From NCBI GenBank assembly GCA_007922195.1, contig ML681963.1:60427711-60491710 (forward strand): DNA of 64,000 nucleotides. Direction: 5' to 3'. The notes beneath the pieces were generated by a model. It searched no databases and was not told where the DNA came from. It saw only the letters and a list, made by a program, of their open reading frames with translations. Below are positions 33,601 through 44,025 of this stretch, one piece after another; the first letter of the stretch is position 1; every line of letters starts with the position of its first letter. This DNA comes from Podocnemis expansa (taxonomy: Eukaryota > Chordata > Testudines > Podocnemididae). The translations under genes and the position numbers were made by a program.

Positions 33601-34287
33601 ATGGCTTTACTTACCACAACCTTTGAAGCATATGATCATTCGGCAGATTCCTGGCAGACATATACAGCCCGATTTCAAAATTTTATAATAGCAAACGACA
33701 TAACTGTTGAGAAGAAGGTACCAGTTTTTGTAACGGTCATTGGAGTTAAGACTTATAATTTGCTATGTGATTTGCTTTATCCGGAGAAGCCAGAGCAGAA
33801 ACCTTACGGGGACCTAGTGGAAGTTCTGGGAGCACATTTTTCCCCAAAGCCACTAGTAATTGCAGAGAGGTATAGGTTCTACCAAAGGAACCAAGAGGAA
33901 GGTGAATCAGTTGTACAATTTGTAGCAGCTCTGCAGAAGCTGGCAGCACACTGTGACTTCAAAAACATGTTAGAGGAAATGCTGCATGACAGGGTGGTGT
34001 GTGGCCTGCACAGTGAATCAACACGAAAACGCCTATTGACTGAAGGTCAACTCACCTTGCAGAAGGCTGTGGAAATTGCAGTCTCCATGGAACACATCAC
34101 CCAAGACATGCAACAGATCGGGGTCAGTGTCCGTAAAGTATCCCTACAACCTGCCCCCAGGGCACCGGGGAGACAAGAATGTTACTGGTGTGGGAAGCAG
34201 GACCACCTCACATCAGAGTGCCTGTTTAAGGAACTACTGTGTCAACAATGCGGTAAAAGAGGGCATGTTGAACATGCCTGCACATAA
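33601..34287 (+). CDS. Ty3/gypsy-type gag with two CCHC zinc knuckles
   Basis: A 228-codon frame begins at an ATG in good context (A at -3, G at +4), 285 bases after the primer-binding site. Its central part (FYQRNQEEGESVVQFVAALQ) is the typical capsid region of Ty3/gypsy retrotransposons. The C-terminus has two CX2CX4HX4C nucleocapsid knuckles, from CYWCGKQDHLTSEC and from CQQCGKRGHVEHAC (about residues 193-206 and 213-226). The product would package element RNA. It ends with a TAA at 34285, and the protease frame continues in the same phase. The element cannot move on its own because pol is truncated. Confidence 0.88.
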   Translation: MALLTTTFEAYDHSADSWQTYTARFQNFIIANDITVEKKVPVFVTVIGVKTYNLLCDLLYPEKPEQKPYGDLVEVLGAHFSPKPLVIAERYRFYQRNQEEGESVVQFVAALQKLAAHCDFKNMLEEMLHDRVVCGLHSESTRKRLLTEGQLTLQKAVEIAVSMEHITQDMQQIGVSVRKVSLQPAPRAPGRQECYWCGKQDHLTSECLFKELLCQQCGKRGHVEHACT

Positions 34288-34970
34288 AGGAAGGGCAAGC
34301 CAAACAGAAGAGGCAGACCTGAGAAAAATGGGCCGTTGGTTTGGCAGACTAAGAGGGAAATTCTGCATGCAGTAGAGCAGAATACAGGTGATCATAGTGA
34401 CGCCCAATTGGAAGGTGAAGATTCCCTCCATGTTTTGTCTATAACAGCTGGCCCACGTAAATTCTGGGTAACACCTGTGTTGGAGGGCAAACCTACACGC
34501 ATGGAACTGGACACTGGCGCAGCAGTTTTATTAGTTTCTAACCTTGTATATGAGAAGGACTTTAGACATCTGCCACTTAAGCTGACAGTAGTCGTTTTGA
34601 AGACATATACTGGAGAGACTGTTCCCCTGTTGGGTACTATTGATGTGAAAGTAGAACTCAATGGACAGACCACAAAGCTACCACTGTTCGTGGTAAAGGG
34701 GAATTACCCAGCCCTAATGGGAAGATCTTGGATCAGGAAAATCCAACTTGATTGGTCACAAGTGCATCAATTGACTAAAGAAGAAATGAATCTAGCAGCG
34801 GTACTAACGAAACATGCTGCTGTTTTCGGTGAAGACTTAGGCAGTATGAAGGGAATCACTGTGAAATTAAATATAAAGCCTGATTGCCAACCAAAATGTT
34901 TGACGGCCAGGATGGTGCCATTTGCCATCAGACCCAAGGTGGAAGAAAACTTGGAGCTGTTAGTCAAAGA
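34288..34970 (+). pseudogene. Gypsy-type protease and first part of reverse transcriptase, truncated
   Basis: The frame is in phase with gag and separated from it only by the TAA. The aspartic protease active site D-T-G (34510-34518, in MELDTGAAVLLVS) is intact, followed by PLFVVKGNYPALMGRSWI, the flap-side motif. RT starts at about 34810 (VFGEDLGSMKGITVKLNIK) and stops after VEENLELLVK, before any catalytic YxDD motif. From 34969 the frame reads into inverted LTR sequence, so the codons up to the stop at 35034 are not pol. The usual RT, RNase H and integrase are absent. Confidence 0.88.
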
Positions 34971-35079
34971 GAGAGAGAGAGGAGACAGACAGGTTTTCCT
35001 AGCACCTAAACAACTCTCCCATTTATCACTATGACAACCCCAATGACCCTAGGTAGTCCAAAACACCACATTTATCACA
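34969..35079 (-). mobile_element. Inverted partial LTR fused to truncated pol
   Basis: GACAGACAGGTTTTCCTAGC through ACAACCCCAATGACCCTAGG to TTATCACA is the reverse complement of about 33118-33230 of the 5' LTR. It contains only the outer (5') part of the LTR. The LTR start faces outward at 35079. Confidence 0.85.
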
Positions 35080-35118
35080 TTCTTTTTATAGATAACATGA
35101 TAGCACCTGGGCAGGATC

Positions 35119-35382
35119 CAGAGGCATAGCTAACCCCTGATTTCTGGCTAGGCCCCTGAAAGTGGAGGGTGGTCCTGGTCAAGGGCAGCTTCCAGTCACA
35201 TTCCCAGAAGCTCTGCCACCCCCAGGGAGAGTGCTGGCACCTCTGCTCTGTTTGCGGCCATGGCTGCTGGCTGCTGGGTGGCCTCATGGCCGCAGTGGAA
35301 AAATTTGAGCTGCTGCCAGGCACAAAGGGTGGGTCTCAGGGCCAAGTGCGTAGGCCTGGGCCCACCCATGGCTACATCCCTG
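35119..35382. mobile_element. hAT-like element, 264 bp
   Basis: The ends CAGAGGCATAGCTA and TGGCTACATCCCTG are imperfect inverted repeats (9 of 14). Flanks GCAGGATC and ACAAGATT match at 5 of 8. It is non-coding. Confidence 0.6.
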
Positions 35383-36387
35383 ACAAGATTGTTGAGGGCC
35401 CTGTTGTGTTGTACAGACCCATGAGAAGATATAGTCCATGCCCCAAGGATCGTACAAAGGCTCTGCAGTTTATTTTGGGGTTATTGTCCATGTGTGTGGT
35501 GATACATGGCTTCCTCACCACCATATAATTGTATTACATACTGTTTAAAAAACAAATAGGATGAGAACCAAACCTCAGTATCATAGAGTTGAATGTCTTT
35601 GTCCTACCCATTTCCTGCACAGTTATGGATTTTGTTAGCTGGGGATACCTGTATGACAGAGTACTGCTTGCTGGTCAGTCCTCCTGGGTGCATTGTGTGG
35701 TCCTTTAAGAAATTATGGGCATCGAATACAGAAGGTCTGAGGAAACAGGAAAGGGGTCCTGGGAAGAAGTAGCATTTAGAAGGCTTCCTGTTACCATGTC
35801 TGTAATGGTCTGGGATTTGAACACTTACAGACAGCCTGGGGCAGGGCTTCCCTCTTACCCAGCCAATAAGGATGAGCTGGAAGAAGTGGCCAGCACCAGG
35901 CTGTCCAGGGCAGGGGGGCAAGGCTGATTGGCCTGTCGGGGCCTCTAGCCCTGCCCATACTTGGGGGGCAGGGTGGACCAGCCCAGGCCCTGTGCTCCTC
36001 TACTTCCCTGGGCCAGCTGCTCTACTCCTGGGGGCAGAGTGGACCAGTCCAGAGGCCAGGCTCCCCTCTCCAGTCCTGCCCCTGGGCCTTCTGTTCTGCC
36101 CTGGGGATGGGGAGGGCCAGCTCAGAGGCCAGTCTCTGCCCTTCCACCCCAAACCTTGCCTTCGGCTTGCCAACAAAGGCAGCAATGCAGGGGTGGGGGC
36201 AGAGGGTAGTGGGGGGGGGTAGCAGCATGAGCCTTGTGCTACCACACTTAAAGTGGGTCAGGGAGTGCCCCTGCCAGTTACCCCACCCACACCCCCCAAG
36301 AACGGGCCTGGGCCAGCATATCACATGGGCAAATGCCTGGGACTGTGAGTTAAGAGGGCAGAAGACAGAAGCAGGATTTGTCCACTG
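35383..36387. other. Unrecognised; GC-rich stretch 35930-36330
   Basis: The GC-rich stretch has repeated GGGGCAG/CCAGCCC words and overlapping open frames on both strands without domain signature, similar in style to hAT interiors nearby. No inverted ends were found. Confidence 0.35.
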
Positions 36388-36574
36388 CAGTGGTTTTCAA
36401 ACTCTTTTCCTTGTGACCCAGTTGAAAAAAATCATTTATGCTCATGACCCAACAATTACATCTTCAAGGAATGCATTCCAGTCTTCTGGCAGCAGCAGTA
36501 AGGGGCACTGCAACCCAGTGCCCAAGGGTCTGCAACCCAGAAATGGGTCCCAATACATGGTTTGAAAACCACTG
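36388..36574. mobile_element. hAT MITE, 188-bp family copy 3
   Basis: The ends are CAGTGGTTTTCAAAC and GTTTGAAAACCACTG, with an interior matching 24257-24443 in the same orientation. Flanks GTCCACTG and GGTTACTG match only at 5 of 8, so the duplication is eroded. Confidence 0.85.
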
Positions 36575-36664
36575 GGTTACTGAACCCTCAGTAGCCTGAG
36601 GGTAAAGAGACTGACTGGGAAAGGGCCAGCTGGAAGAGAGGCTGACTGAGACTTGTCAATTTTA

Positions 36665-36760
36665 AAATGGATAGCCATGTTAGTCTAGTCCAGTGAAAAA
36701 ACAACAAGGAGTTGTGTGACACTTGAAGACTAACAGATTTAGCTTTCTTAATGTAAATCT
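36665..36760 (+). repeat. Foldback SINE-like repeat, partial
   Basis: GATAGCCATGTTAGTCTAGT, then AACAAGGAGTTGTGTGACAC and GAAGACTAACAGATTTA match the left half of the repeat at 54136-54317. Confidence 0.7.
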
Positions 36761-39700
36761 CCAGCTCCAAGGAGGAGAGCAAGGAGGATCCTGCCCAAAG
36801 GAGAGGGATGGTGGGATTGGGTGAAGTACAGCCCTGCTCCATGAGAATGGCTGCAATCTTCTGAACAGGGGAGGAAGCTGACCAGGATTTTGGCATGGGC
36901 CATGAGTGGTCATAAATGGGAGAAGCTAGATAAGTGAGTTCCCCTCTGTAGAACGAGTGAGTAAACTAGGTCCTGCAACGAGGGCTTGAGCTAATCTGAT
37001 CTGTGTAGTTTTCTGAAAAGACCCAGGGGACACAGAGTGCAATATGCCCCTAGAGCCATCATGTTAGAGAATAGGGGAGCACATTGGAGAGGAACATGGT
37101 CTCTGAAAGGCTGATCTTTAAACCCTTGATATGCAGAGCTGACTTACGTGGATGTCAGCTCTGTCTAAGATTGTCAACACTGGCACTAAATGTAAATGGA
37201 GGGGGGGGATTACTCTGCCTTGTATCTGTATGCAAAGCATCATCCTCATATATGGCATTGCGGAAATAATAAATAGTACAGGCTGTTGGGCTTCCTTTGG
37301 TCTAGACATTTGGTCTAGCTGTTGACGATGTGCATTGGTAAGGACTGCTTTGTCTGACCCAGTCTGGAGCTGTACCTAACATTCCTAACCGAAGTTGTTC
37401 TGGTTGTTAAATGAGTGTAGTGTCTGGGGGGAAAATATGACAGAAAACAAACACTGGAAGAGTAAAAAAAACCTAGAGCAGGTGTGTGTCAGAAGATAAG
37501 GGCTGTATTGTGGCTCTGCCACTGATTCTTCCTTGACTTTGGCCGATCATTTCATGTCATTGTGCCTCAGTTTCCCTATCTGTAAAATGAAGATTTTGTT
37601 ACTTACTCTCCTTACTAAAGCATTTTGAGATCTTCTAATGAGCAGCACTATATGCTCTGATTTGTTATGCCCACCCCATAGCAGCGGCCCCAGGCTGCCC
37701 ATGACTGAGGGTCCCACTGCACAGGTGCTCCCACACTGGCCCCATTCTGACTGGGGATGGGGGGTGAGGGAGAGCTGGAAGCACACTGGTGGGCCCTGGA
37801 AGGCCCCAGTGGAGACCCCACTGCTGCCCCACCCACCTAATAGCAGAGGCACTGGACCTCCCTGCTCCTGGTGGCAGGCCAGCCAGCCCAGGGGCTGGGT
37901 GGAGCACAGAGTCTGGTCTTTTGCTCAGGGCTCCACCTTCCACCTCCCAGCTGATGCTGAGCCAGATGGGGGCTGGATTATTGCAGGGGTTTCAGGGGCT
38001 GGAGCTTGGGGCCCTTCTTTCAGTAGGGGCCTTAGGCTTAAGCCCCTAAAGCCCCTCCGATAAATTGGCCCTGTTTTCCAGTCCCTGAAGTTGAAAGTTT
38101 AAGAGGCTGTGTTCATTGAGAATACTCTGCTTTTATTCAGGTACATCCATGCTATAAGAAATTAGCAATAAAACTGATGACTGCATATGACATCGGCTAT
38201 AGCATTCAGTCCCTTCAGCATCCTGTACTGGTAGTGACAATGTGCAGAGAACTGTAGAGAGATGTACAACTGTGATGAGCGTTGTTGATCAGGTCTCTGC
38301 TATTCACACAGCACCAAGTTAACCCTTAAGTCCTGTCCCTACCATTTGCTTGGCTTGTGTAAAAACCTGGCATTGAATATCTGAGGCCAGAATTCTCTGT
38401 TTGGGGTGTTCTGGGATTTGGTGAGAAGTCACAAGTGACAGCCTGTTCCATTCTGCCTCCACAGATCTGCGTGGATGTGACCATGATTCTGTGACCACAA
38501 TGAGCTGGTATTGTGGCTGAGTGATCTGAGATCTTGTGCTTTGGCCGCTCAACTGTTTGTTCTCTTGGCCCACAGATAACACCCGAGCCGGCAACTTTAG
38601 GCAGAAGAGACAGGTTCTGAATTGCTCTTAGGGCATCATTCTGAATCTAGCTCTGGTTTGATTGTGATCAAAAGTTGTTACCATCTGTTAAAAGCCTGGG
38701 CGAGTTTGGGTCCAGTTCCTAGTGTGCAGATATCTAAATCCAAAATCTTATGACTGGTCCTTTTGACAGTTTCACCAGAGAAGCCAAAGAGTGAATGAGC
38801 CATGAAAATCAAACTACCTTCTTACCTCTAGAAGTGCCTCAGCTCTGCCTTATCACTCTGCCAAAGCAATGGCAGGGACCGTGAATGACTATTTCCTTTG
38901 CTATCCTTCATGAGTCTTCCATCTCATTGGCAGTCTTAATTGGAAAAAATCCTTCTCTTCCTGGCATTTGCCTCCTAACTCTGTCGCTAACATTAGTGCT
39001 GGCACCATACTTATTCACAGTTTTCTTGGTTAAAATACACTTCAGTGATGACCAAGATGCCTTTTAATGTCATAAAGGTCAAAGTTCAAGTCCAGTGTTT
39101 TTGGCGTTTACATGGTAATCCCTGTGAGTTGATCACGATTCATGACTGTAGCTCTAAGAGGCATCTGAATGGCTGACATCCAAGACAAAAGTCTGGTGTT
39201 GTTTCGGTGAACTTGGCTAGAAAAGTCAAGAGCCGTCTTTCAAATGGGACCAGGAGGGAGTGTAGTGAATTATACATCTGATCTGAAGTCTGTTTGTTCC
39301 AAAAGATGCCCTCAATGTGGACAGTAGGTTCAGATCAGGAGACCTCTGGTTTATGGTGGAGATTCACAGGGGAGAGCTGTCCTAAATCTGTAAATAAAGA
39401 ACAGTATTTGTCCTTCTGATAAACATGGCCATGAAAATCTGTGGATGACTTTAACCTGCTTTTGTTACAGATGTTAACAAGGGGAATTGACTTCTGCTTA
39501 AACCAAAGCCTAGCTATACATTATACCGAGGGAGCTCAAACTTTGGCCACCAAAGGGTGATCACTGTCAACTTGCTAAGAACCAAAGAGCCACATTCTCT
39601 TTCACACCAAGGTGTGTGTAGTCCCAGATCTTTCACTTTTTGCATTTCCTATCCTCTCCCTTTTGGGGTTTCCTTATTTTAACTTCTTTAGAATCTTTCT

Positions 39701-42700
39701 TTCCAGGACTTCCATTTAGTTTGTATCTTTTCATCTCTCTTCTTTTTTCTCTAAAAGGAAAACCTTGCCTTTTGTTGTTCTTTTCATTGGTTTCTTTTCT
39801 CTCTTTCTCGCTCCCTCCCCTCCTGTTTTCCAGTTTCTCCCCATTGTCAGGGCTCTGATGCCAGGGAAAAGGGGTGGATACAATGTGAATACCTGGGCCT
39901 GAAGTTTTGGCATGAGGCCACCTCCAGAAGCGCATGCCAAACACTTCAGGAATGAGCCAAAAGGCCTGCAATAGAAATAATAGAACTGGCATCATCTCCA
40001 TTCCTCTCACTCCCTCAGGGCTCTTTGTGCAGCATTTATTCAGTGTTGTTAACAAGGCCCGTGCCCCTAGCTCCCTCCATGGTGCTTGGAAAATATCCCC
40101 CTAAGTGATGTTAGGCTTTATATCACTCCTGAGCTCTTCCCTCTGGCGGTCTGTCATCCCTCTATTCTCAGTTTTCTGCTCAGAAGGCTGCCTCTTCCTG
40201 TGCTCCTTTTGCATTATTCTGGGGGAGAGGTGATAATCTGGAATCTCCTTTTTTCCTTTCCCTCCCTCCACTAAGGTCTCACACGTGGGTGGCCAATTCT
40301 GGCCAGGAAGATCTGTCCATAACTCCCTTTGGAGCTCATCAAAGCTGCTGCTAGGGTGGCTGAAGGGGGCTGCTGCAGACTAGTGGGTGATCCCCCCACC
40401 CCTCTCAGTTCTACCTGCAAGGCTGGACGTGCTGCTTTTGCAACACAGCCAGCCCCATGTGGAAGGACACATGCTCCTAAGTTCCAATGGGGCAGTACAT
40501 CCCAAGGGTCCCTACCCCTCAATCACTGCCCAGTGCTTGTCATTAGTAGCAGGTTAACATGTGGTCCCTACCCAATATCTTTCATGGAGGAACCCAGAGC
40601 ATTTTACAAACATTAGTGAATCAGGCCTCCCTCTATCCTGTGAAAAGTGATTTGGTATATTTATGCATCTTTTAGGTGATGGGGAAACTGAGGCATAGAC
40701 ATGCGGTGATCAGAGTCACACAGTGAATCAGTGGCAGAGGTGGGATCAGAACTCAGCAGTCCTAGCTTTTCCCAGACCCAACTGATGAACCTTGCTCCAT
40801 CCCAGAGCCCCCGGATCTCCTGTGTCCTGACTCTTTCTAATTCCAGTTATTAGACCATGCTTCTCTTTTCCTTCCCCATTGGCCCTGCCATCTTCCTTTC
40901 TTCATTACCTTCCTTTCCACTCTTGCTCTTCCTCCTCCTCACACCAACAAGCTCTAGTCAAAGAGGAAGGAGCTGCTAATGGAATAAGTCAGGGTTGGAA
41001 ACTCTCCCCTCAGCCCTCCCCCCCCACTTCCTGTCCATACAAGATTGATAATGAAACCAATACCTTTCACCAGCGTAATTTTCATATTTAATGAGCGTGA
41101 CTCAGAAACTATTACATTAATTAGTCAAATCCCACAAACCGTTAATGGTGCACATGGTAATTAATATTGTATTCAATTAAAGGCTGACCTGTTTCAGGTG
41201 CCTTCCCTTGGTTTGGGGAGCTGTTTGGAGATGGCGTATGTTTCAGTGCCTGAGGCCAAGCCTTTAATTTTTTTTTCCAGCAGTGGGTGAGGGAGGTATT
41301 CGTCTTTTCCGTCTTGCTTCTGTCGTTTTTTCTCATGAACATATGCTGGGTTCCTCCCCCCCACCATCTCTGAATGTGGCTGCTCTCGCTATACAGACAA
41401 CCTGCTTTCTGTGATTTATGGGTTAGCCCAGCGCTGGGCTCACAGACTGGAAAATTTCCAGTTTACACAAGAATTCCCTGAAAAATGAGCTTGGTTAATT
41501 TATTTCTTTCATTAACGAGTTCGGACTGTGAGATAATCTTTCTGAAACCTGCCCCCTCCCCTTCATGTGCCCTGACAAGCTCAAGGCCTCCTACCTGACT
41601 CCCAGCAGAGGCTCAGATTGACTCCTCAAACAAAGCTACCAAGCTGAAACTTATTTTCGAAACTTCTGCAAAGAGGGATATTCTCCTTTCTTGGTTCCTG
41701 GCCACAGGCGCATATCTCAGAGCTGTTAGTCTAGCTTCCCCCTCTAACAGATCCTTCTGTTGAAGTTAATTGTGCTGTTTGACTTCAAGAGGAACAGAGG
41801 CAGGCTTTTGAGCTTGGCTTCTGTGTGTCACAGCTCCCGATCAGGAGATTTTTGCTTGAAATCTCTGTTTTGGTTAAGGCCATTGCTCTGGAATAACTTC
41901 TCTCCATTCTTTTGTGACCATGTTAGCCTCGGGTTTTTAGTGTGCTTCAGCTGCTGTCTTTTCTCTCTCTCTCCCGGGAGGAACTGTTCTAGGATATGCT
42001 ATCTAATTCCTGGATCACTTTTGGCGTCTTTCTTTGGACTCTGTCCAGTCTTCCTATGTGCCTGCTGTAGGCAAGGGCCAGAACTGAGCACATAACTCCT
42101 ATGCACTCTCCCAATGCCTGACCAAACAGAAATGATCACCTCCCCTCAGTCCCACAAATGATAGCCCTATAGATATGTCCCAAAATAGTATCACACTGCA
42201 TATGCCTGTTTAATATGGTATCTGCTCTGACCTGCAGGTCCTTTTCTGGATCACTGCTCTCTTACCAGCTCCCCCTTGGCTTCTGTCTCTGTGGTATTAT
42301 TTCCCCACAAGTGTATTGCTGCATGTATACATATTGAATCTCTTTGGACCAGAACAAAGATCTGGGTGTCATGCATATAGCCTAATGTAACAAAGAATCA
42401 GGAATGGAAAAAACAAAAAATGTTGATGTAATTGTTCCTAAATACAATATTTGTCTAAGTTTTCCAGGAGTGGTTGGCTGGCCTTTAAGGAAGCATATAA
42501 TATTTTCAATGACAGCAGCTCAAAGAATTTGTAATTATCCTTTAGTAAACTTTGTGATTTAATTTGCAGGATCCAAATGGTTGTCGATACAGGTTACTGA
42601 GGAGTAGATCCAGTTCACTGACCTGTCCTCTGGTTCAGAACAAATTATCAATCATTTACACTTTATGTGTGTAGTATATCTAGATGGTACAATTACATGG

Positions 42701-43837
42701 TATTGTTAGATTGTAAATTAACTCATCAAGGCAGGGACAGTGTCCTCTCCTGTTTCTTGTACAGATCACAGTGTTGATGCTTAACAAATAAATGTAATAC
42801 ACCCCCATACCATCAATGTTGAAAGTATCTGTCTGCTGATTAGCATGTGCAATATTGTTAAATAGCTGGAAGTTACCAGCAGAATAAAATGTTAACAGCC
42901 CCTTCATACTGATTATTTTATAGGTATAAGGAAGACATCCAGTTACTACAGGGGTGGCGGGGGGGGGGGGGGTTGTTCCAATAAATCAGTGTAATGTCCC
43001 TGTGGGCGTGACTATGTTAAGAATTGTGTGAGGCCTCAGAGCATGCCCAGCGTGAACTAAGGCTGGAATTCTGAAAGGGATCTAATGGAAGTCAGTGGGA
43101 CTTGTATGCCTAACTGCCTCAGGCCCCTTTGAAAGTCCCAGTCTGATGGTTCTGTCTGACTGAGTTGAGCACACAGATGATTTTTAAAACATGTTTTTGA
43201 CCCAGTTCTCCCTTGCCTTGCACCTTGTGTCTTCATTTACATCTGTGAAATGGGAGTGCTAAGACACTATCAGGAGAGCTGTGCGAATAGCTGACCGTTT
43301 CAAAAAATCAGGGAAAGAAATTCAGTTCAAGCTCAACAGGAACTAATGTTTTTCAGAAGTTTTGGTACACTGAAAAAATGGGGGGGGGCATCTTTTCTGT
43401 TTGAACAAAACATTTTGTTTCCTTGCTGAGCATTTAAAAAATCAAAGCAGAGCAAATGAGAGGTCAAATTCACAAACCTAGTGGGGGTGCCATCCACTCC
43501 TCTGCCCTCCTATAGCTTTCAAGCCCAATGACAAGTGCAATCACCTGGGAAGCAGGCAATACAGTTGATTTTCCTCTCTGGAGCAACTATTTCTTATGAA
43601 TGATATCAGGATTTCTGTCCTAGCCACCTAGTCCTTAGCTTTGTCCAAATGACTGTTCTCATCTGCCTGAGCAAGTTATTGCACAGTCCATCTAGAATCC
43701 TGCTTTGCCATTTGGGCACTGCCAACTGTATGATTTTAGGATAAGGTCCTTATAGCAGTCGCCCAGTAGCCTGGTAAACTACATAGCTCTCCTTGCAGAG
43801 ATGGCACTGGTACTTCTTGTCTTTTGTGGCTTTAGGC
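36761..43837. other. Repeat-poor stretch with a few old SINE/L2 pieces, no gene
   Basis: MIR-like sequence occurs at 37500-37640 (plus; GCCTCAGTTTCCCTATCTGT) and 40640-40805 (minus; GGGGAAACTGAGGCATAGAC). An L2-like tail is at 42704-42785. A GC-rich patch at 37680-38074 ends in TTGGCCCTG and may be a decayed hAT. A pyrimidine-rich tract lies at 39630-39850, and a run of G at 42955-42973. Open frames here show no domains. Confidence 0.45.
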
Positions 43838-44025
43838 CAGTAGTTTTCAAATTTAGGGTTAGGATCCAGTATTGGGTCACAGACCCTCAGACACTGGGGT
43901 TGCAGCACCTGCTGCTGCTCCCACCAAAAGACTGGAATGCATTGCTCAAAGATGTAATTATTGGGTCGCAAGCATAAATGATTTTTTTTAGCTGGGTCCT
44001 GAGAAAAAAAGTTTGAAAATCACTG
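43838..44025. mobile_element. hAT MITE, 188-bp family copy 4, exact duplication
   Basis: The ends are CAGTAGTTTTCAAAT and GTTTGAAAATCACTG. CTTTAGGC lies on both sides (43830-43837 and 44026-44033). Same orientation as copy 1. Confidence 0.92.

Noticed and set aside
33118..35079. Target duplication around the rearranged gypsy element
   Set aside because: AATGG on the left and TTCTT on the right do not match, so none is claimed.
36107..36565. 152-codon open frame
   Set aside because: The frame runs from GC-rich sequence into the 188-bp hAT MITE, so it is a junction artefact.
42955..42973. Run of G as a possible quadruplex or regulatory site
   Set aside because: Isolated homopolymer with no paired G tracts or gene context; more likely slippage or a sequencing artefact.
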